The translations under genes were made by a program, and so were the position numbers. Positions 10,632 to 24,300 of a stretch of 64,000 nt of DNA are shown one piece after another; within the stretch, counting starts at the first letter, position 1; each line of letters opens with the position of its first letter. The notes under the pieces are model-generated. The model worked only from the letters and a program-made list of their open reading frames with translations. It was not told where the DNA came from and ran no database searches. Source of the DNA: Nicotiana tabacum (taxonomy: Eukaryota; Streptophyta; Magnoliopsida; Solanales; Solanaceae); the NCBI RefSeq assembly GCF_000715075.1, contig NC_134096.1, positions 64,985,854-65,049,853 of the forward strand. The letters run 5' to 3'.

Positions 10632-13600
10632 CTAGGCTCAACATCGGACGAGGGAACACATTATCATTGCCTCTATTTCTGACCATGGTGAATCACGGGG
10701 AAAACATTGTGGCCCTTGACGAGATGGTTAACGTATTACGATCCATCACGAGTACGGTGCCTGATCTAAGAACCAGCCTAGTGCAAAGGTTGGACGACCT
10801 GGACCGCAGGATGCGGCAGGGCGAAGGAGACATTGCAAACACCAGTCGCGACTCTAAAGGAGACCGGCAAACGGAAACAATAGAGGCAGCCAAAATTTTC
10901 AGTAAATTCTAGGGGATCCAATAAGAGCGGACCGAGGATTTAGCCTATAGGACACAAGAGGCAGACATGGTGACTGCCATGTAGCAAACCATAGACAACT
11001 TGATGGGCCAACTCAATATTGTCAACGTTGTGTTACAAGGCCAACTTCGAGGAGGCGGAAACTACATCGAGGGTGCTGTGAACCTAGCCCATGTGCCACA
11101 AAAGTTGAAGATTCCTGAACCAAAGCCCTACAATGGTGCTCGAAATGCCAAAGAAGTGGACAGCTTTATCTTTGACATCGAACAGTACTTCGATGTCGTA
11201 CGAAGTTAGAAGAAGCAAAAAAGGTAGCAATTGCTGTCATGTATCTTCAGGGTGATGCTAAACTCTGGTGGCGGGTGAAGTACGACGCCATCAGGGCTGG
11301 TAAAGATACTATTGAGACATGAGGAGACCTAAATACAGCCATACACTTACAATTTTTTCCTAAAATTATTGAGTACAATACGCGGCGAAAGCTCCAGGAG
11401 CTCCGCCAGGCCAAGTCAATCCGAGATTACGTGCGAGAATTCTCCGCACTTATGTAGAACATACAGGACATGGGGTACAAAGACAAACTCTTCACATTCC
11501 TGGAAGATTTGAAACTTTATGCTCGTATGGAGATGCAAAGACAAAGGGTAGATGCTTTACCTAAGGCGATCCAAGCAGCGAAATACCTTGGGAACTACCA
11601 AGTGGAAGCTCGGAAGGATAGGCCTCAACCGCATGTCCAAGGAGGATACAAAGGGGGACAACCTAACAATGGTGGCCTAAGCAGAAGTGGAGGAGATCGG
11701 AGTGCAACCAAATCTAAGACTCCTTCCTCAGGTAGCAATAGTGTTGTGTCTCACAACAACGATCGGGGGAGAAAGCCCCCTTTAGGATGTCGTCATTGCG
11801 GCAGGCCAAATTGGAACAATGAATGACCACATGCACAAATGAATGTACCCAAACTTTTGATGATGGGACGGGTGACGATACATATGATGTTGATCAGACG
11901 GAACCAATAGATGGCTTTAACGCACTTGTTTGTTCTATTTCTGATGCCTTAGCGGGAACTAGTACCGGCATCTGTAAGAATAAAGACCCATGCCCAACCA
12001 TCATGAAAAGGAAAACGAAGGCAGATAAGGAGCCTCGTCTTAACCAAGAGAAGACCCTAATGTTCGTCAAAATGAAAGTTAATGGCACGCCCATTCGGGC
12101 GATGATAGACACGAGCGCTAATCACAATTACTTAGCCTCAACTCAGGTAGAGCACTTTGGTCTAGTCGTAAGAAATGGCAGATATCATTTCAAGGCTATC
12201 ACCTCACCGCCTCATTCAGTGGGTGGAATAGCCAAATGAGTGCCGGTGAAGCTGGGTCCTTATGAAGGAAAATTCAACTTGCGTGTAGTGATCATAGATG
12301 ACTTCAAGTTGATAGTTGGATTAGAATTCATGAGGCAAACCAACACCATTCATGTACCTTATGCAGACATGCTACTGATGATGGGAGCAAACGAGGCCAG
12401 GCCCTATATTATCCCATGCACAACCATAATGATAGCCGCGGGGAACATCTCGGCCTTGCAGTTGAAGAAGGGAGTCAAAAAACATGAACTCACGTTCCTG
12501 GCTACCCTCTATATTGAAGATATTAAACGCTCTTCGGTTCTGCCCGTTAAGGAGTTGCTAAAGGAGTTTAAAAACGTCATGCCACAGGACATATGAAAGT
12601 AGCTCCCGCCTAAGAGAACTGTGGACCATGAGATTGAGTTGGTGTCGGGTGCAAAGCCACCCACCCGGGCACCTTACAGAATGTCACAACCTGAACTCAC
12701 CGTGCTTCGGAGATAGTTGACAGAAATGCTGGACACGGGGATCATTGTGCCCTCCCAGTCCCCTTATGGGTCCCATGTGTTGTTCCAAAAGAAATATGAT
12801 GGCGCCCTACGACTATATCTATATTATCGGGTCCTAAATAAAATTACCGTGAAGAAAAAGTACCTTATCCCGCTAATGGTAGACATGTTCGATAGACTGG
12901 GTGGTGCTACATCATTCACCAAAATAGATATATAGACAGGTTATTGGCAAGTCCGGATTGCTGATGGAGATGAACACAAGACGGCCTGTGTGACAACATA
13001 TGGATCGTACGACTCCCTGCTCATGCCATTTGTCTTGACTAATGCTCCAACCATATTTTGCACCCTAATGAACCAAGTCTTCCGAGAGTACATTGACGAA
13101 TTCGTAGTGGTCTACTTGGATGACATTGTGGTATATAGCAAAATATTGGAGGAACACCTAGAGCACCTGCGGAAGGTCCTAGCTCGGCTGCGGGAACACG
13201 AATTATATGTGAAGCTATCCAAGTGCTCCTTCGCCCAAAAATAGATCGACTTCCTCGGACATGTCATCTAAGAATGGTGGATCAAGATGGACCAACAGAA
13301 GATTCAGGCTGTCACGGATTAGCCGCTGCCCAAGGATATCCATGCCTTGAGGGCGTTCCTTGGCCTATGCAACTTTTATCGATGGTTTGTGAAAAAATAC
13401 TCTCTCATTACAGTGCTGTTAACAGAACTCCTAAAGAAAGTCAAGCCTTGGGATTGGGGTCCCAAGCGAGCGGAGGCCTTCAATGCATTAAAAGCGGCTA
13501 TGTTTAGTAGTCCCGTCTTGGCTCTTTTTTGATTTGGCCAAGCCATTCGAAGTACAAACGGATGCCTCTAACTATGCTCCGGGCAGAGTCTTGCTACAAG

Positions 13601-15689
13601 AGGGACATCCACTAACGTACGAGAGCCAGAAGTTGAAGGATGCAGAACGGCGCTACGTTGCCCATGAAAAAGAATTATTGGTTGTCATCTACTTCTTACG
13701 CCTTTGGAAGCACTATCTGCTGGGAACTTTGTTTGTGGTCAAGATAGACAACACAGTTGTTAGTAATTTCATGATCCAACCAAAGCTAGATGGCCGATAG
13801 GCCAGGTGGCAGGAACTCCTAGCGGAATTTCACTTCAACTTGGAATACCGGAGTGGGAAGACCAACCAAGTTGCTAACGCGCTTAGTCGGAGGGCTGACC
13901 TAGAATCGGTGTTCCTACTCACCACCCTAAGGGGGAGTGAAGTGGCCACCGCTATAAAAGACCAAATACAGTATCTACTCACCAAGGATCCCTCTGCACA
14001 GTATTTGGTCGACTTAGCAGGACATGCCAAGACTCGCTAGTTCTACATGGAAAATGGATTCCTGAAGGTGAACGGGAGCCGACTTTATGTTCCTAAAGGA
14101 GGAGATTTGCGAAGGACTCTATTGATGGAATGCCATGATACTTTGTGGGCCGACTACTTAGGGGAAGAACACACAATGGCATTGTTGCACCATGATCATT
14201 ATTGGCCTCAAATGGAAGATGATGTTGCTCAATAGGTGAAGACTTTCCTAGTATGCCAGAAAGGCAAGTCCGACCGCTTGACACAAGCAGGACTTTGGGA
14301 GCCATTGCCTATTCCAAAGAGACCTTGGGAAAGCGTGTTACTGGATTCATCACCGGATTGCCCAAGGCCGAAAATCTTACAACTATCTTAGTTGTGGTAG
14401 ATCGATTTTCGAAATATGCTACATTTATAACGTCTCTAAAATATATACCAGCAGAAGATACAACTCAACTCTTCTTTGCTTATGTTGTCAAATATTGGGG
14501 CCTGCCTAAAGACATCATCAGTGATCGCAACTCTTGCTTCACTAGCAACTTTTGGACTCAGCTCTTTAAGTGCCCCGGGTCGAAGTTGAGCCACGGTTCA
14601 AGTTTTTATCTGTAATTTGATGCCAGACGGAGCAGTTCATTGGCATGGTGGAAGAATACCCTCTGCTATTTTGTTACCGGATCGTAGAAGAATTGGGTGA
14701 AGCTTCTATATACTGCTCAATTGTGTTTCAATTCACAAAATTTCACGACCCAAAATCCCACCACAGGCATCGTGATGGCACTTAGTCTCTAAGACTAAGT
14801 AAGCCGATTATAATTACAATTCAAGCCAATTTTCTTTTTTAAACATATAATTAAATACTAGTGTCAAAACCAACAGCGGAAATAATTACAAACAACCTCC
14901 TAAGACTGGTAATACTGAGTCACGAACTCTAACTGAATACATGAAATGATCTCAAGGATCGAATACTCAATATTGTTTGATTAATAATTAACAGTACAAT
15001 AAAAATGAAAAGACTCCAAGGGACTGCGACGACCAAGCATCTCTACCTTGAATCCTTGCAATCACACTCTAACTTTGTCCGATTCTGATATCTCTAATAT
15101 CTGGCTCTACACAAAAATATGCAGAAGTGTAGTATGAGTACACCACAGTCGGTACCCAGTAAGTATCAAGACTAACCTCAGTGGAGTAGTGACGAGTTAC
15201 AGTCAAGACATTCACTAGTCTAATAACCTGTGCAATATAGAATACAAGAATAATAGGAAACAAATAACAATAATGGAACACTAATCAACCAGTGATATAT
15301 ACAGCAGGGCAACAGGAACATCATTAATATTGCTCAATAAATAATAAATACAAGTACAACCAATTAATTTAGTCCTTCAAATATAAATCTTTCGCCTATA
15401 TGCTTCTCAAATAATAATCTTCAGGATATAATACTTTTCAATAAATATATTTCGAATATACTCCCTTCAAATAAATATCTTTCAAATAAATCTCTTTTAA
15501 ATATAATTCCTTCAAATAAATATCTTTCAAATACAATTCTTTCAAATAAATCTTTCTCAAATATAACTCCCTCAAATAAATATCTTTCAAATATAATTCT
15601 TTAAATAAATATCTTTCGAATAAAAGTCACTTTGTGACACCTCATTTCAAAATCATAAAATACGGGTCTCAGCTCACTTTCATATTTCT

Positions 15690-15860
15690 ATGACACCTCG
15701 TGCCAATTTCTCTATCACAACCGCACGGACAACTCACGTGCCAATATCATCATTATTTAACCACGACACCTCGCCCACATTTCATATCACAATTGCACGG
15801 ACAATTCACGTGCCAATATCATCATTATTTACTCACGGCACCTCGTGCCCATATTTTATT
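15690..15860 (-). repeat. Tandem repeat with GGCAC-GAG-GTGCC hairpins inside solo LTR
   Basis: About two copies of an 80-90 base unit. Each contains a cytosine-rich stretch with CACGTGCCAAT and GCACGGACAA blocks and a GGCACGAGGTG-type palindrome (minus strand). The same array lies at 34160-34368 in the sister LTR. Confidence 0.7.
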
Positions 15861-16032
15861 TCATAATCCGCTTGGCAATAGCCACAGGCTCCCATTTTCA
15901 ACATAGATCGGACTATTATCAAGTTTACCGAAACAACAAGACAAATTGCACAAGATATAGAAATAAACACAAAGAAAATTACAACATCACATAAAAATTT
16001 CCAACGCAATAATTTCACATCAACACGTATCA

Positions 16033-16172
16033 TCCCTGACAATAGCCACCCCTATCTCTCCTATAGCCACCCTTATCACTCTTATAATAGCATCCCTTAT
16101 CCCTCCGCCCTAACAATAACAATAGCCATCCTTATCTCTCCTATAGCCACCCTTATCACTCCGCTCAGACAA
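16033..16172 (-). repeat. 21-bp-type tandem repeat (GATAAGGGTGGCTAT) in solo LTR
   Basis: Degenerate units of ATAGCCACCCTTATC on the plus strand, about six copies, with two longer spacers around CTCCGC. The same array is at 33834-33982 in the sister LTR. Confidence 0.75.
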
Positions 16173-17454
16173 TATCCCAACACACATAACAATAGTGAAA
16201 TACCACCCTTATACCCACATAATATCAACAGTGGAATGTCACCCTTATATCCTCAAAATAATAACTCAAATAACACAACAATTTATACTGAATATTATCA
16301 TGGCAACATAACAAAATCAATTCATATCACAATTTGCCCAATGGCCACAACCAATTCCAAATATATAACAAAATCAATTAATTTTACAACAAATAGCCCA
16401 AGACTCCACACAATGTGTATAAAACCTCAAAACAACAACAGAGATGGAAAATACTCAGTATAGGGCAACGCCTTCATTAATCCAAATTCTTGATAATTAT
16501 ATTAACGCCTTAGTTTAAACTTATTTTATTAATTATTTGCAGATGAAAAATCCATAATATAATTATTTCCAGGAAATATCAAATCACCAAACTCACGGAA
16601 TTCACATAAATATACAATTAATAATCACATCAAATAATCATATAAAAATAAATTCAACAAACACGAATTGAGGCATGGCAAATAGATGAGTTAATAAATG
16701 CCAATAATTTTTTAATTTACTACACAATATGCCTAAGACTTTAACCCAATAAATTTTGCACATATAAGCTCGAGTACGTACTCGTCACCTCGCGTACACG
16801 GCTTTTCACATTTCACAAATGGCACATAAAACTCGATGCCTAAGGGGTAATTCCCCCACTTAAGATTAGGCAAGATACTTACCTTTTTGAAGTTATGACG
16901 AAATTCCAAAATAGCCTTCTTGCTTGAATTAACCTCCGGATAGCTCAAATCTATCCAAATCAATTGCATAACTTCATTAAAATTCATTGAAAATAATTCC
17001 GGATAATAAAACGTCGACTTAAAATTTTATTCTAAAAAGTCAACCAAAAGTCAACGCGGGGCCCGCCTCTCAGAATCCGACATAATTGTCACGAAATTCA
17101 AACACCCATTTCGATACGAGTTCAACCATACCAATTTTATCAAATTCCAATAACAAATCGTCCTCCAAATCTTGAATTTTCGTTTTTGGAAGATTTTGCA
17201 AATATCTTGATTTCTTCCATTTAAATACGAATTAAACGATGAATATAACCATAGATTCATGAAATATAATCAATTTAGGATATAGAACACTACCCCCAGT
17301 CGAAGTCGTGAAGAAATCCTCAAAATCACCCAAAAAACGAGCTCCAAAAATCCCAATCGAAAATGAAGAAATGATAGATTTTCAATCCTTAAGTTTCTGC
17401 CCAGGTTCGCATTTGCGGACAAAAATTTCGCATTTGCAAATGAACAGTAACCTC

Positions 17455-17668
17455 CCATGAACAGTGTTCGCAATTGTGACAAAATGTTCACAATTGCGAG
17501 TGAACAATGTTTTCGCAATTGCCAATGAACAGTGTTTTCGCAAATTGCGATAAATGGTTCGCAATTGCGAATGAACAGTGTTTTCGCAATTTCGATAAAT
17601 GGTTCGTAATTGCGACTGAACAGTATTTTCGCAATTGCGATAAAAGGTTCGTAATTGCGAATGAACAG
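17455..17668 (-). repeat. 45-bp tandem repeat of TTCGC-AATT-GCGAA palindromes
   Basis: Three clear 45-base units (GAACAGTGTTTTCGCAAT, then a second palindrome) plus diverged units upstream. Each unit holds two palindromes of the form TTCGC-AATT-GCGAA (perfect at 17558-17571). Because 45 is a multiple of 3, long open frames appear on both strands; they are not genes. In the sister LTR the equivalent cluster has GAAC instead of AATT as the core. Confidence 0.85.
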
Positions 17669-19229
17669 TACCTCACCAGAAACCATCAAACTCAAACTTC
17701 TCCGAAATGATCCGAAACTACCCTGAAACTCATCCGGAACCTCCCGGACACAAACCATATATGAATTTCAATCATAAAACATGCTACGGACCTGCTCATG
17801 TACTCAAAACACTGAAAAGAAGTCGTCTTGACCCGATAATGACCATGGTCAAACTCTCAAATTTCTTAAGTTTACTAGTCTCTCAACCAATAATCCAAAA
17901 ATACACCCAAGCCCCTTGGACCCCGCCAAATCATACCAACAAGTCCCAAAATATGATATGAACTTAGTCGAGGCCTCAAATCACATCAAACAATGCCGAA
18001 ACTACGAATCACGTCTCGAATCAAATTATGAGTTATGAAATTTTCAAATTCTATAATTTGCGCCGAAACGTATTAAATCAATCCGGAATGACTTCAAATT
18101 TTGCACACGAGTCTTAAATGACGTAATGGAGCTATTCCAATTTTTTGAATCAAAATCCGACTTCGTTATCAAAAATTCAACCTTCGGTCGAACTTTTTAA
18201 AAATCTTCTATTTTTTTAACTTTCGCCAAAATGCGTTGAATTGTCCTACGGACTTCCAAATCCGAACATACGCCTAAGTCCGAAATCATCATGCGAAACT
18301 ATTGACATTATCAAAATTCTATTCCAGGGTTGTTTGCTCAAAAGTCAACTCTCCGGTTAATTCTTTCTATTTACGCTTCAAAAATGAGAATTGTTCTTTT
18401 AATTTAATTCCGAATCTTCCGAAAACTAAACTCGACCACACCCGCGGTCATAATATATATTACAAAGCTGCTCAAGACCTTTAGTCGCTGAACGTGGTGT
18501 AAATTCTTAAAATAATAAATCGGGTCGTTACACAAAAGAGCTCTAGTACAAACAAAAGCATTTTTAAAATTATTACCAGACAACAATCGCTACTCCCACA
18601 CACTGTGAATGCCCCAAACATGTCGAAATCTCCTCGAACCGCTAGCTTCTCAAAAGAATGGAAGTAAAATTTGGAGATAGTGCAGAGCTATTGTGTCAAA
18701 GCCAAAAAATGGATGAAAAAGCATGCTGATCAAAATCATCGCTTTGTTGAATACCAAGTGGGGGACAAAGTGATGATGAAAATCCCAAAGCGATACATGT
18801 TTGCATGGGTCCATGACCCTCGCCTATTGCAAAAGCATATTAGACCCTTATCTATTGAGAAGCGCATTGGGAAAGTTGCATACCGTGTGGATTCAAGTCT
18901 GGTGGCCTGGTGAAAGATTCAAGTCTTCCATATCAGCCTTCTGAAACCTTTTTGGGGAGACATGGAGGATCCTTCGCGGAGCCAACTCATAATACCAGTA
19001 TTCGAGGCCCCAATTCAACCGGAAAAAGGTGTGCAGAAGATAGTCACGATGATCGAGTGATTCACGCTTCAAGGAAAGATCACCAAGAGTTTTTGGTGAA
19101 ATGGCAGGGTTGTGATACAAAGGAGAATACTTGGGAGAGGGGAACAAATCTCAAAGCCTACAAGACCCTGATCGATGACTATCTTGCAAGTAAGGCGCCG
19201 AAGACGTCGCTAACTTAGGTGGGGGAGAA

Positions 19230-19968
19230 TGTCATGGGCGGCTTTCCAGCCATGCCCCATGACCCCTTGGACGCACCCCATGGCGTCCTGGCAAGCCTCT
19301 CAATGCCTAGCGCCATGGACGACCCCGTGGTCTTGGACGCGTCAAGTGACAAGCGCGTATATGCCTATGTCGCCCTATCAATAGTCCTCGCAAGCGTCTA
19401 GCCGCAAGTAGATGTCAACAACGCCCCTCATTAGGTTGTGCCCCAGCGCCCCCATTGTTAGCGCAATCGATCCATGCCCTGCGGCCAGCATCGCGCACAC
19501 AGACCCTGATGCTAAAGATAAGGTTGCAGCCAGCGGACCTGATTTTACCTTGTAGGAATCTAAGTCCTTTTTGTTATAAATATAGAGTAGTTTACTTCCT
19601 GTATTTTTACTATGATTTTCTAGCTTATTTATGCCAAGTCTTGTAACTTTGGTTTATTTTTTTAAGCATTATTAGGGGGATCAAGTAGTCAAACTTTCAA
19701 GCAACTCAAACAATTCTCTGTGTTAGTCTCTCTCTCCCTAGACACCGTGTTAGCTTTCTGCAAAAGTTTTCATTAATGCGATCAAGCTTTCTTTTATTCT
19801 CATTCTCTTTTATGTTCTCTCGATTGCTCTTGATATCGATTTTCCTGTACGACACTAACAGTCTCGTCTAGCATATGGAGGGGGCCCTAGTTGGCAGATA
19901 GTAACCGCATGGATATCGATTGCTTACGTCGCCCTTCTAAGACTTCTTAGGAATGCGACGCATAACGG
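19230..19968 (+). repeat. 3' LTR of the 9.9-20 kb gypsy element
   Basis: Preceded by a purine-rich polypurine tract (GGTGGGGGAGAA), it starts TGTCATGGGCGG and ends AACGG, where the 5' copy has AACA. TTTGT duplication follows. Between here and 21360 I see no gene; the last part is probably the 3' untranslated region of the flavoprotein gene. Confidence 0.88.
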
Positions 19969-21360
19969 TTTGTTTGTAAAACGTATCGCTAGCTACAAAG
20001 GATCACATACAAAACTTGACATTCATTTTTTTTGGTAATTTAAGAATTTTATTTACCAACTGATAATTAACATTCACTAAATATTAAAGTATAATATACA
20101 GATCATTGTTTGTTTTTTCAATAAGCCAATTTCTATGAAAATATTAGGCACTTACTTTTGGGTCTTGTTTGGGTAGGGTGCAAAGGGCGAAAATGCAAAT
20201 CCTTAACCTAACCTACTTAAACCTTCAATCAATGGTTCAATACCCAAGAAGACAAAACAAATGCCAAATTTGGTCTTTGAACTTTGTATCAACTATCAAG
20301 TTTTCCTTAGTGAATAAATCTATGGTCAAAGAAATTACAATCGGAATCATAGCTTGACTTATAACGTCAATTTTACATTTTCTGCCTTCCTAATTAACTA
20401 TATGAGAAAAAACAACTATGTCCTGGCTTAAATTCAATGTCGTTGTTGGATTATTCCACTTAACAGATTTTCATTAATTGAGTGTCGATAAAATCTCCCA
20501 TGTGCTTTTCAACATTTCGAGAAATCATAAAAACCCGTTTTCAACCTTGGGAGAATTTTCAACAAGAAACGCGATACATAACTGAAAATTGTGGAAACAA
20601 AGTGGGATGATAGAACTGGATTACTCATTTTGGAACTCCTGTACATGCTAATATAAATATAAAAACAAAAGACAAAAACGCACCCGAGAAAAACGAAACG
20701 AAAAGAGTTTTGACACACTCAATTATCAGCTTGCATAGGCCAACCAGCATAGCACAATTCAGTTGTTAATGCCAATTGATAGAAATGTGAATAGACTAAT
20801 TTCAGCAGTATGCCAAGTTTTTTAACACACACACACAAAGCTGGATTATATTTTCTATCTCTGTTCCTGTTTTAGCTTTTCGCTTAAGTTAGAAGAGTTG
20901 ATAAAACCCAACTGAATAGCAGAAAGACCTCTTGAGATTTGAACTTAGTGCTCTAACTGTGGAAAATCAATTCAGCCACAATGATAGAAATGTAAACAAA
21001 CTAATTTGATCACTAGGCTGCACCAAACTAGTAATACAATTCATCCAGTACTCATTCTATAGATATCCATTGATGTAAGACGAGAGCTCGTGCTATCAGT
21101 AACAAAAGATTCTCCTTCAGTTTCCTCTCTTTCTCCGTTCACTTTTACCACACTCTAATGAGATTACAGTCTGAGCTGATTCAGTGACTTCGCGAGTGTT
21201 TGTTAGCTCCCCAAAGGCTTTGTGCATAACTGCGGTATAGAACACAACATAAAAAACTTATATAGAAGTCTTTCGATACACTTGCTTTTTCTTTTTGAAA
21301 GAAAAAAAGTGGCATAACCAGGGAATAACTAATTTCAAAATTTTATCATAACTTACCAGT

Positions 21361-24300
21361 TTACTCTGTCATATAGCATCTATCTCCAGCAAGGTTACCA
21401 ATACTTGTTCCCGCAATATATCCCCCTGTCCAAGCATTCTGCAGAATTGACAGAGTGCTAAACAATCAGTGAAGAAATTAGCCTGCTGATATAGGAATAT
21501 TGTTCATACACCCCCTCATTCCCTTTTCCTGCCCCACCCCAAATAAAAATATTAAAAGAAAGAAAAGGGAGAAAAAAACACAGGAAACAAGACACATAGG
21601 TAAAGTATGTTTAGTTCAGACAGCGAATAGGTAAAGTAGGTGTAGTTAAGAACATAGGTAAAGTAGGTTTAGTTCAGAAGCGTATTAGGAGTCAGACAGC
21701 AGATCATGGTAAAGAGCCGTGATGTCAGATTTAGCAGTGTCTGGTTTCACATTTGCCAGCTTGTAAGTCCCAACTCCATGGATACACACACTTTTAACTT
21801 CATAGAGGCTCAAGAGAATTCTCAACAACAACAAACCCAGTATAATTCCACACATGGGGTATGGAGTGGGTAGTGTGTACACAGACCTTACTCCTATCTT
21901 GAGGGTAGAAAGGTTATTTCCTATAGGCCCCCGGCTCAAGGAAAGATGGAAAGAAAGTAGTAGCAACGGCAATATAATAAGAAAACAAAGCGAAAGACAC
22001 AACATGTAATAATAGAAATCTAACAATAATAGAATACAAGACTAACTACTAATACTACAGGAATGGGGAAGAAACAATTTCGATTATCTACTAACTTTTT
22101 ATCTTAATCCTCGACCTCCACACCTTGTTATCAAGGGTCATGTCCTCGGTAAACTAAAGCAACGCCAAATCCTGCCTAATCATCCCTCCTCAGTACTTCT
22201 TTGGCCTACATGTACCTCTCTTCAGACCCACCAAGGCCAACCTCTCACACCTCCTCACTGGGGCATCTGTGTTTCTCCTTTTCACATGTCCAAACCATCT
22301 GAGCCTCGCTTCCCGCATTTTGTCCTCCACCGAGGCTACTCCCACCATATCCCGAATATCTTCATTCCTAATCTTATCAATCTTAGTATGCCCGCACATC
22401 CATCTCAACATCCTCATTTCTGCTACTTTCATCTTCTAGACATGAGATTCTTGATTGGCCAACACTCTGCTCCATATAACATGGTCGGTCTAACAACCAA
22501 TTTGTAAAACTTACCCTTAAATTTAGATGGCACATTCTTATCACATAGAACACCGAATGTGAATCTCCATTTCACCCATCCCTCTCCAATACGATGTGCA
22601 ACATCCTCATCAATCTCCATATTTCCTTGGATAATAGACCCACGATATTTGAAACTCTCTCTCTTAGGGATGACTTGTGTATCAAGCCTCACGTCCACGT
22701 CCGTTCTATAGGTCTCGTTACTGAACTTGCACTCCAAGTATTCAATCTTGGTCCTACTCAACTTGAAACCTTTAGACTCCAGAGTCTATCTTCAAATCTC
22801 CAATCTCGTGTTAACACCGCCTCGCGTCTCGTCAATCAATATAATATCATCTGCAAATAACATAGAACATGGCACCTCCCCCTGCATGTGGCGCGTCAGT
22901 GTATCCAACGCCAAGGCAAATAAAAATGGGCTAAGCGTTGATCTCTAGTGCAACCCCATCACAACTGAAAAGTGGTCTGAATCCCCACCACCACATAGTC
23001 CTCACGTCTTTAATCACCCTAGTGTAAGCAACAGGAACACCCCTAGCCTCCAAACATCTCCATAAAACCTCCCTCGGGACTTTGTCGTATGCTTTCTCTA
23101 CATCAATGAACAACATATGTAAGTCACTCTTCCTCTCCCTATACTGCTCCACCAACCTCCTTATAAAGTGAATAGCTTCCGTAGTCGAACGCTTCGTCAA
23201 TCCGAACTGGTTTTCGGAAATAGACACGCTCCTCCTCACCCTCGCTTCCACCACCTCTCCCAAACTTTTGTAGTGTGGCTCAGCAGCTTGATACCTCTAT
23301 AGTTGCAATTTTGTACCGTCTTGGGACCTTTTAATAAAATCTTTAACTTATAAAAAAAAAATTGTTGTAATTTGGAATATCATCCTTATTTTTGTACACT
23401 GGAATCATCGTACTCCACCTTCATTCCTCAGGCATCTTCTTCCTCCTAAAGATGTGTTAAACAACCTAGTGAGTCATTCCAAGTCTGCTCTGCCCACACT
23501 CTTCCAAAATTTTACCGGAATTTCATCTGGCCCGGGCGCTCTTCCCCTGCTCATCTTACGCATAGCTCTCTCAACCTCCCCAATTTTAATACGCCCACAA
23601 AAACCAAAATCTCGATGGCTCTCAGAGTGCTCCAAATCACCCAACACAATATCCATGTCCTCCTCTTTATTTAGGAGTTTATGAAAGTATATATGTCAAT
23701 TACGTCTAATATGTGCATCTTCCATCAATACTCCGTCTTCCTCATCTTTGATGCACTTCCCTTGGTCCAGGTCATGGGCCTTCTTTTCTCTCACCTTCTC
23801 TAGCCTGTATAGCTTCTTATCCCCATCTTTGTTGCTAAGTTCTTCATGCAAACGTCCAAATGTTGCAGTCTTAACCACCGTAATCGCTAACTTTGCCTCA
23901 TTCTTGACCCTCTTATACCATCCATATTCGTCCTCTTCCCATCCTCATCATTGCCCTTCACCAGCTTTAAGTACGACAGTTTCCTCAAAATTAAAGATAA
24001 TCCCGTTTGAACTAGACGTTTACATCTAACATAATAGGTAGTACATCATAAAGTACATTTATAATATAGAAGCATTGTATCAAACTTGATAATGAAATTG
24101 CAACAGATTTCAATGTAAAATCTTAGAAAGGGGCAATATTGTGTAGGAGTAATCACTACTCCGTAAATAACGCAACATAACATCAAATATCAAAATCAGT
24201 GATCTTTTTGCAGAAAATAAACGTTGACCTATTGGTGCATGTGGTGGAACTGATACAACAACCACTATACCTCAATCTCAAGCTAGTCATTCGGCTATAT

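Larger units (their letters stand above)
14741..18532 (-). mobile_element. Solo LTR (3.8 kb), same family as 31496-46327
   Basis: Read on the minus strand it starts TGTAACGACCCGA (18532) and ends GGGTCGTGAAA (14741, with a mutated TG). The 5-bp duplication CAAAA flanks both sides (14736-14740 and 18533-18537). There is no coding sequence. Its order of blocks matches the LTR at 31496-46327: hairpin/tandem cluster, donor-like site GGTAAGT (16877-16886), GAGGTGACGAGTAC box (about 16790), 21-bp array, GGCAC-GAG-GTGCC repeats, AT-rich array (15380-15620), and the terminal GGTGGGATTTTGGGTCGTG segment. The absence of a second LTR or internal region points to a solo LTR left by LTR-LTR recombination. 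Confidence 0.87.
10685..19218 (+). pseudogene. Gypsy gag-pol with chromodomain, many stops, interrupted by a solo LTR
   Basis: In order: gag from ATG 10685, with a broken zinc knuckle (CRHCGRPNWNNE then stop, near 11790). Protease has IDTSANHNY near 12105. Reverse transcriptase spans 12600-13270, with catalytic YLDD at about 13115. RNase H follows at 13535-13880 (QTDAS). Integrase runs from 14047, with DRFSKYATF at about 14400 and ISDRNSCF at about 14516. Coding is cut at 14740 and resumes at 18538; the CAAAA duplication at the junction falls inside the conserved integrase, so removing the insert and one duplication would restore continuity. The C-terminal integrase (VGDKVMMKIPKR) is at about 18760. 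A chromodomain (EFLVKWQGCDTKENTWE) lies at 19090-19140. Numerous in-frame stops, many TAG, mean it cannot be translated whole. Confidence 0.88.
9878..19968 (+). mobile_element. Decayed Ty3/gypsy chromovirus, split by a solo LTR
   Basis: Two LTRs of about 740 bases (9878-10617 and 19230-19968) enclose gag, protease, reverse transcriptase, RNase H, integrase and a chromodomain. The target duplication TTTGT lies at 9873-9877 and 19969-19973. A 3.8 kb solo LTR of another family sits in the integrase region (14741-18532). Many stop codons make it non-autonomous. In the first 107 bases of the LTRs I count about ten differences, mostly transitions, so the insertion is not recent. It could be a Galadriel- or Tekay-like clade; I cannot place it firmly. 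Confidence 0.9.

Noticed and set aside
17270..17758. 162-residue minus-strand frame with repeated RNYEPFI
   Set aside because: 45-bp tandem repeat in a solo LTR; not conserved with any protein I know.
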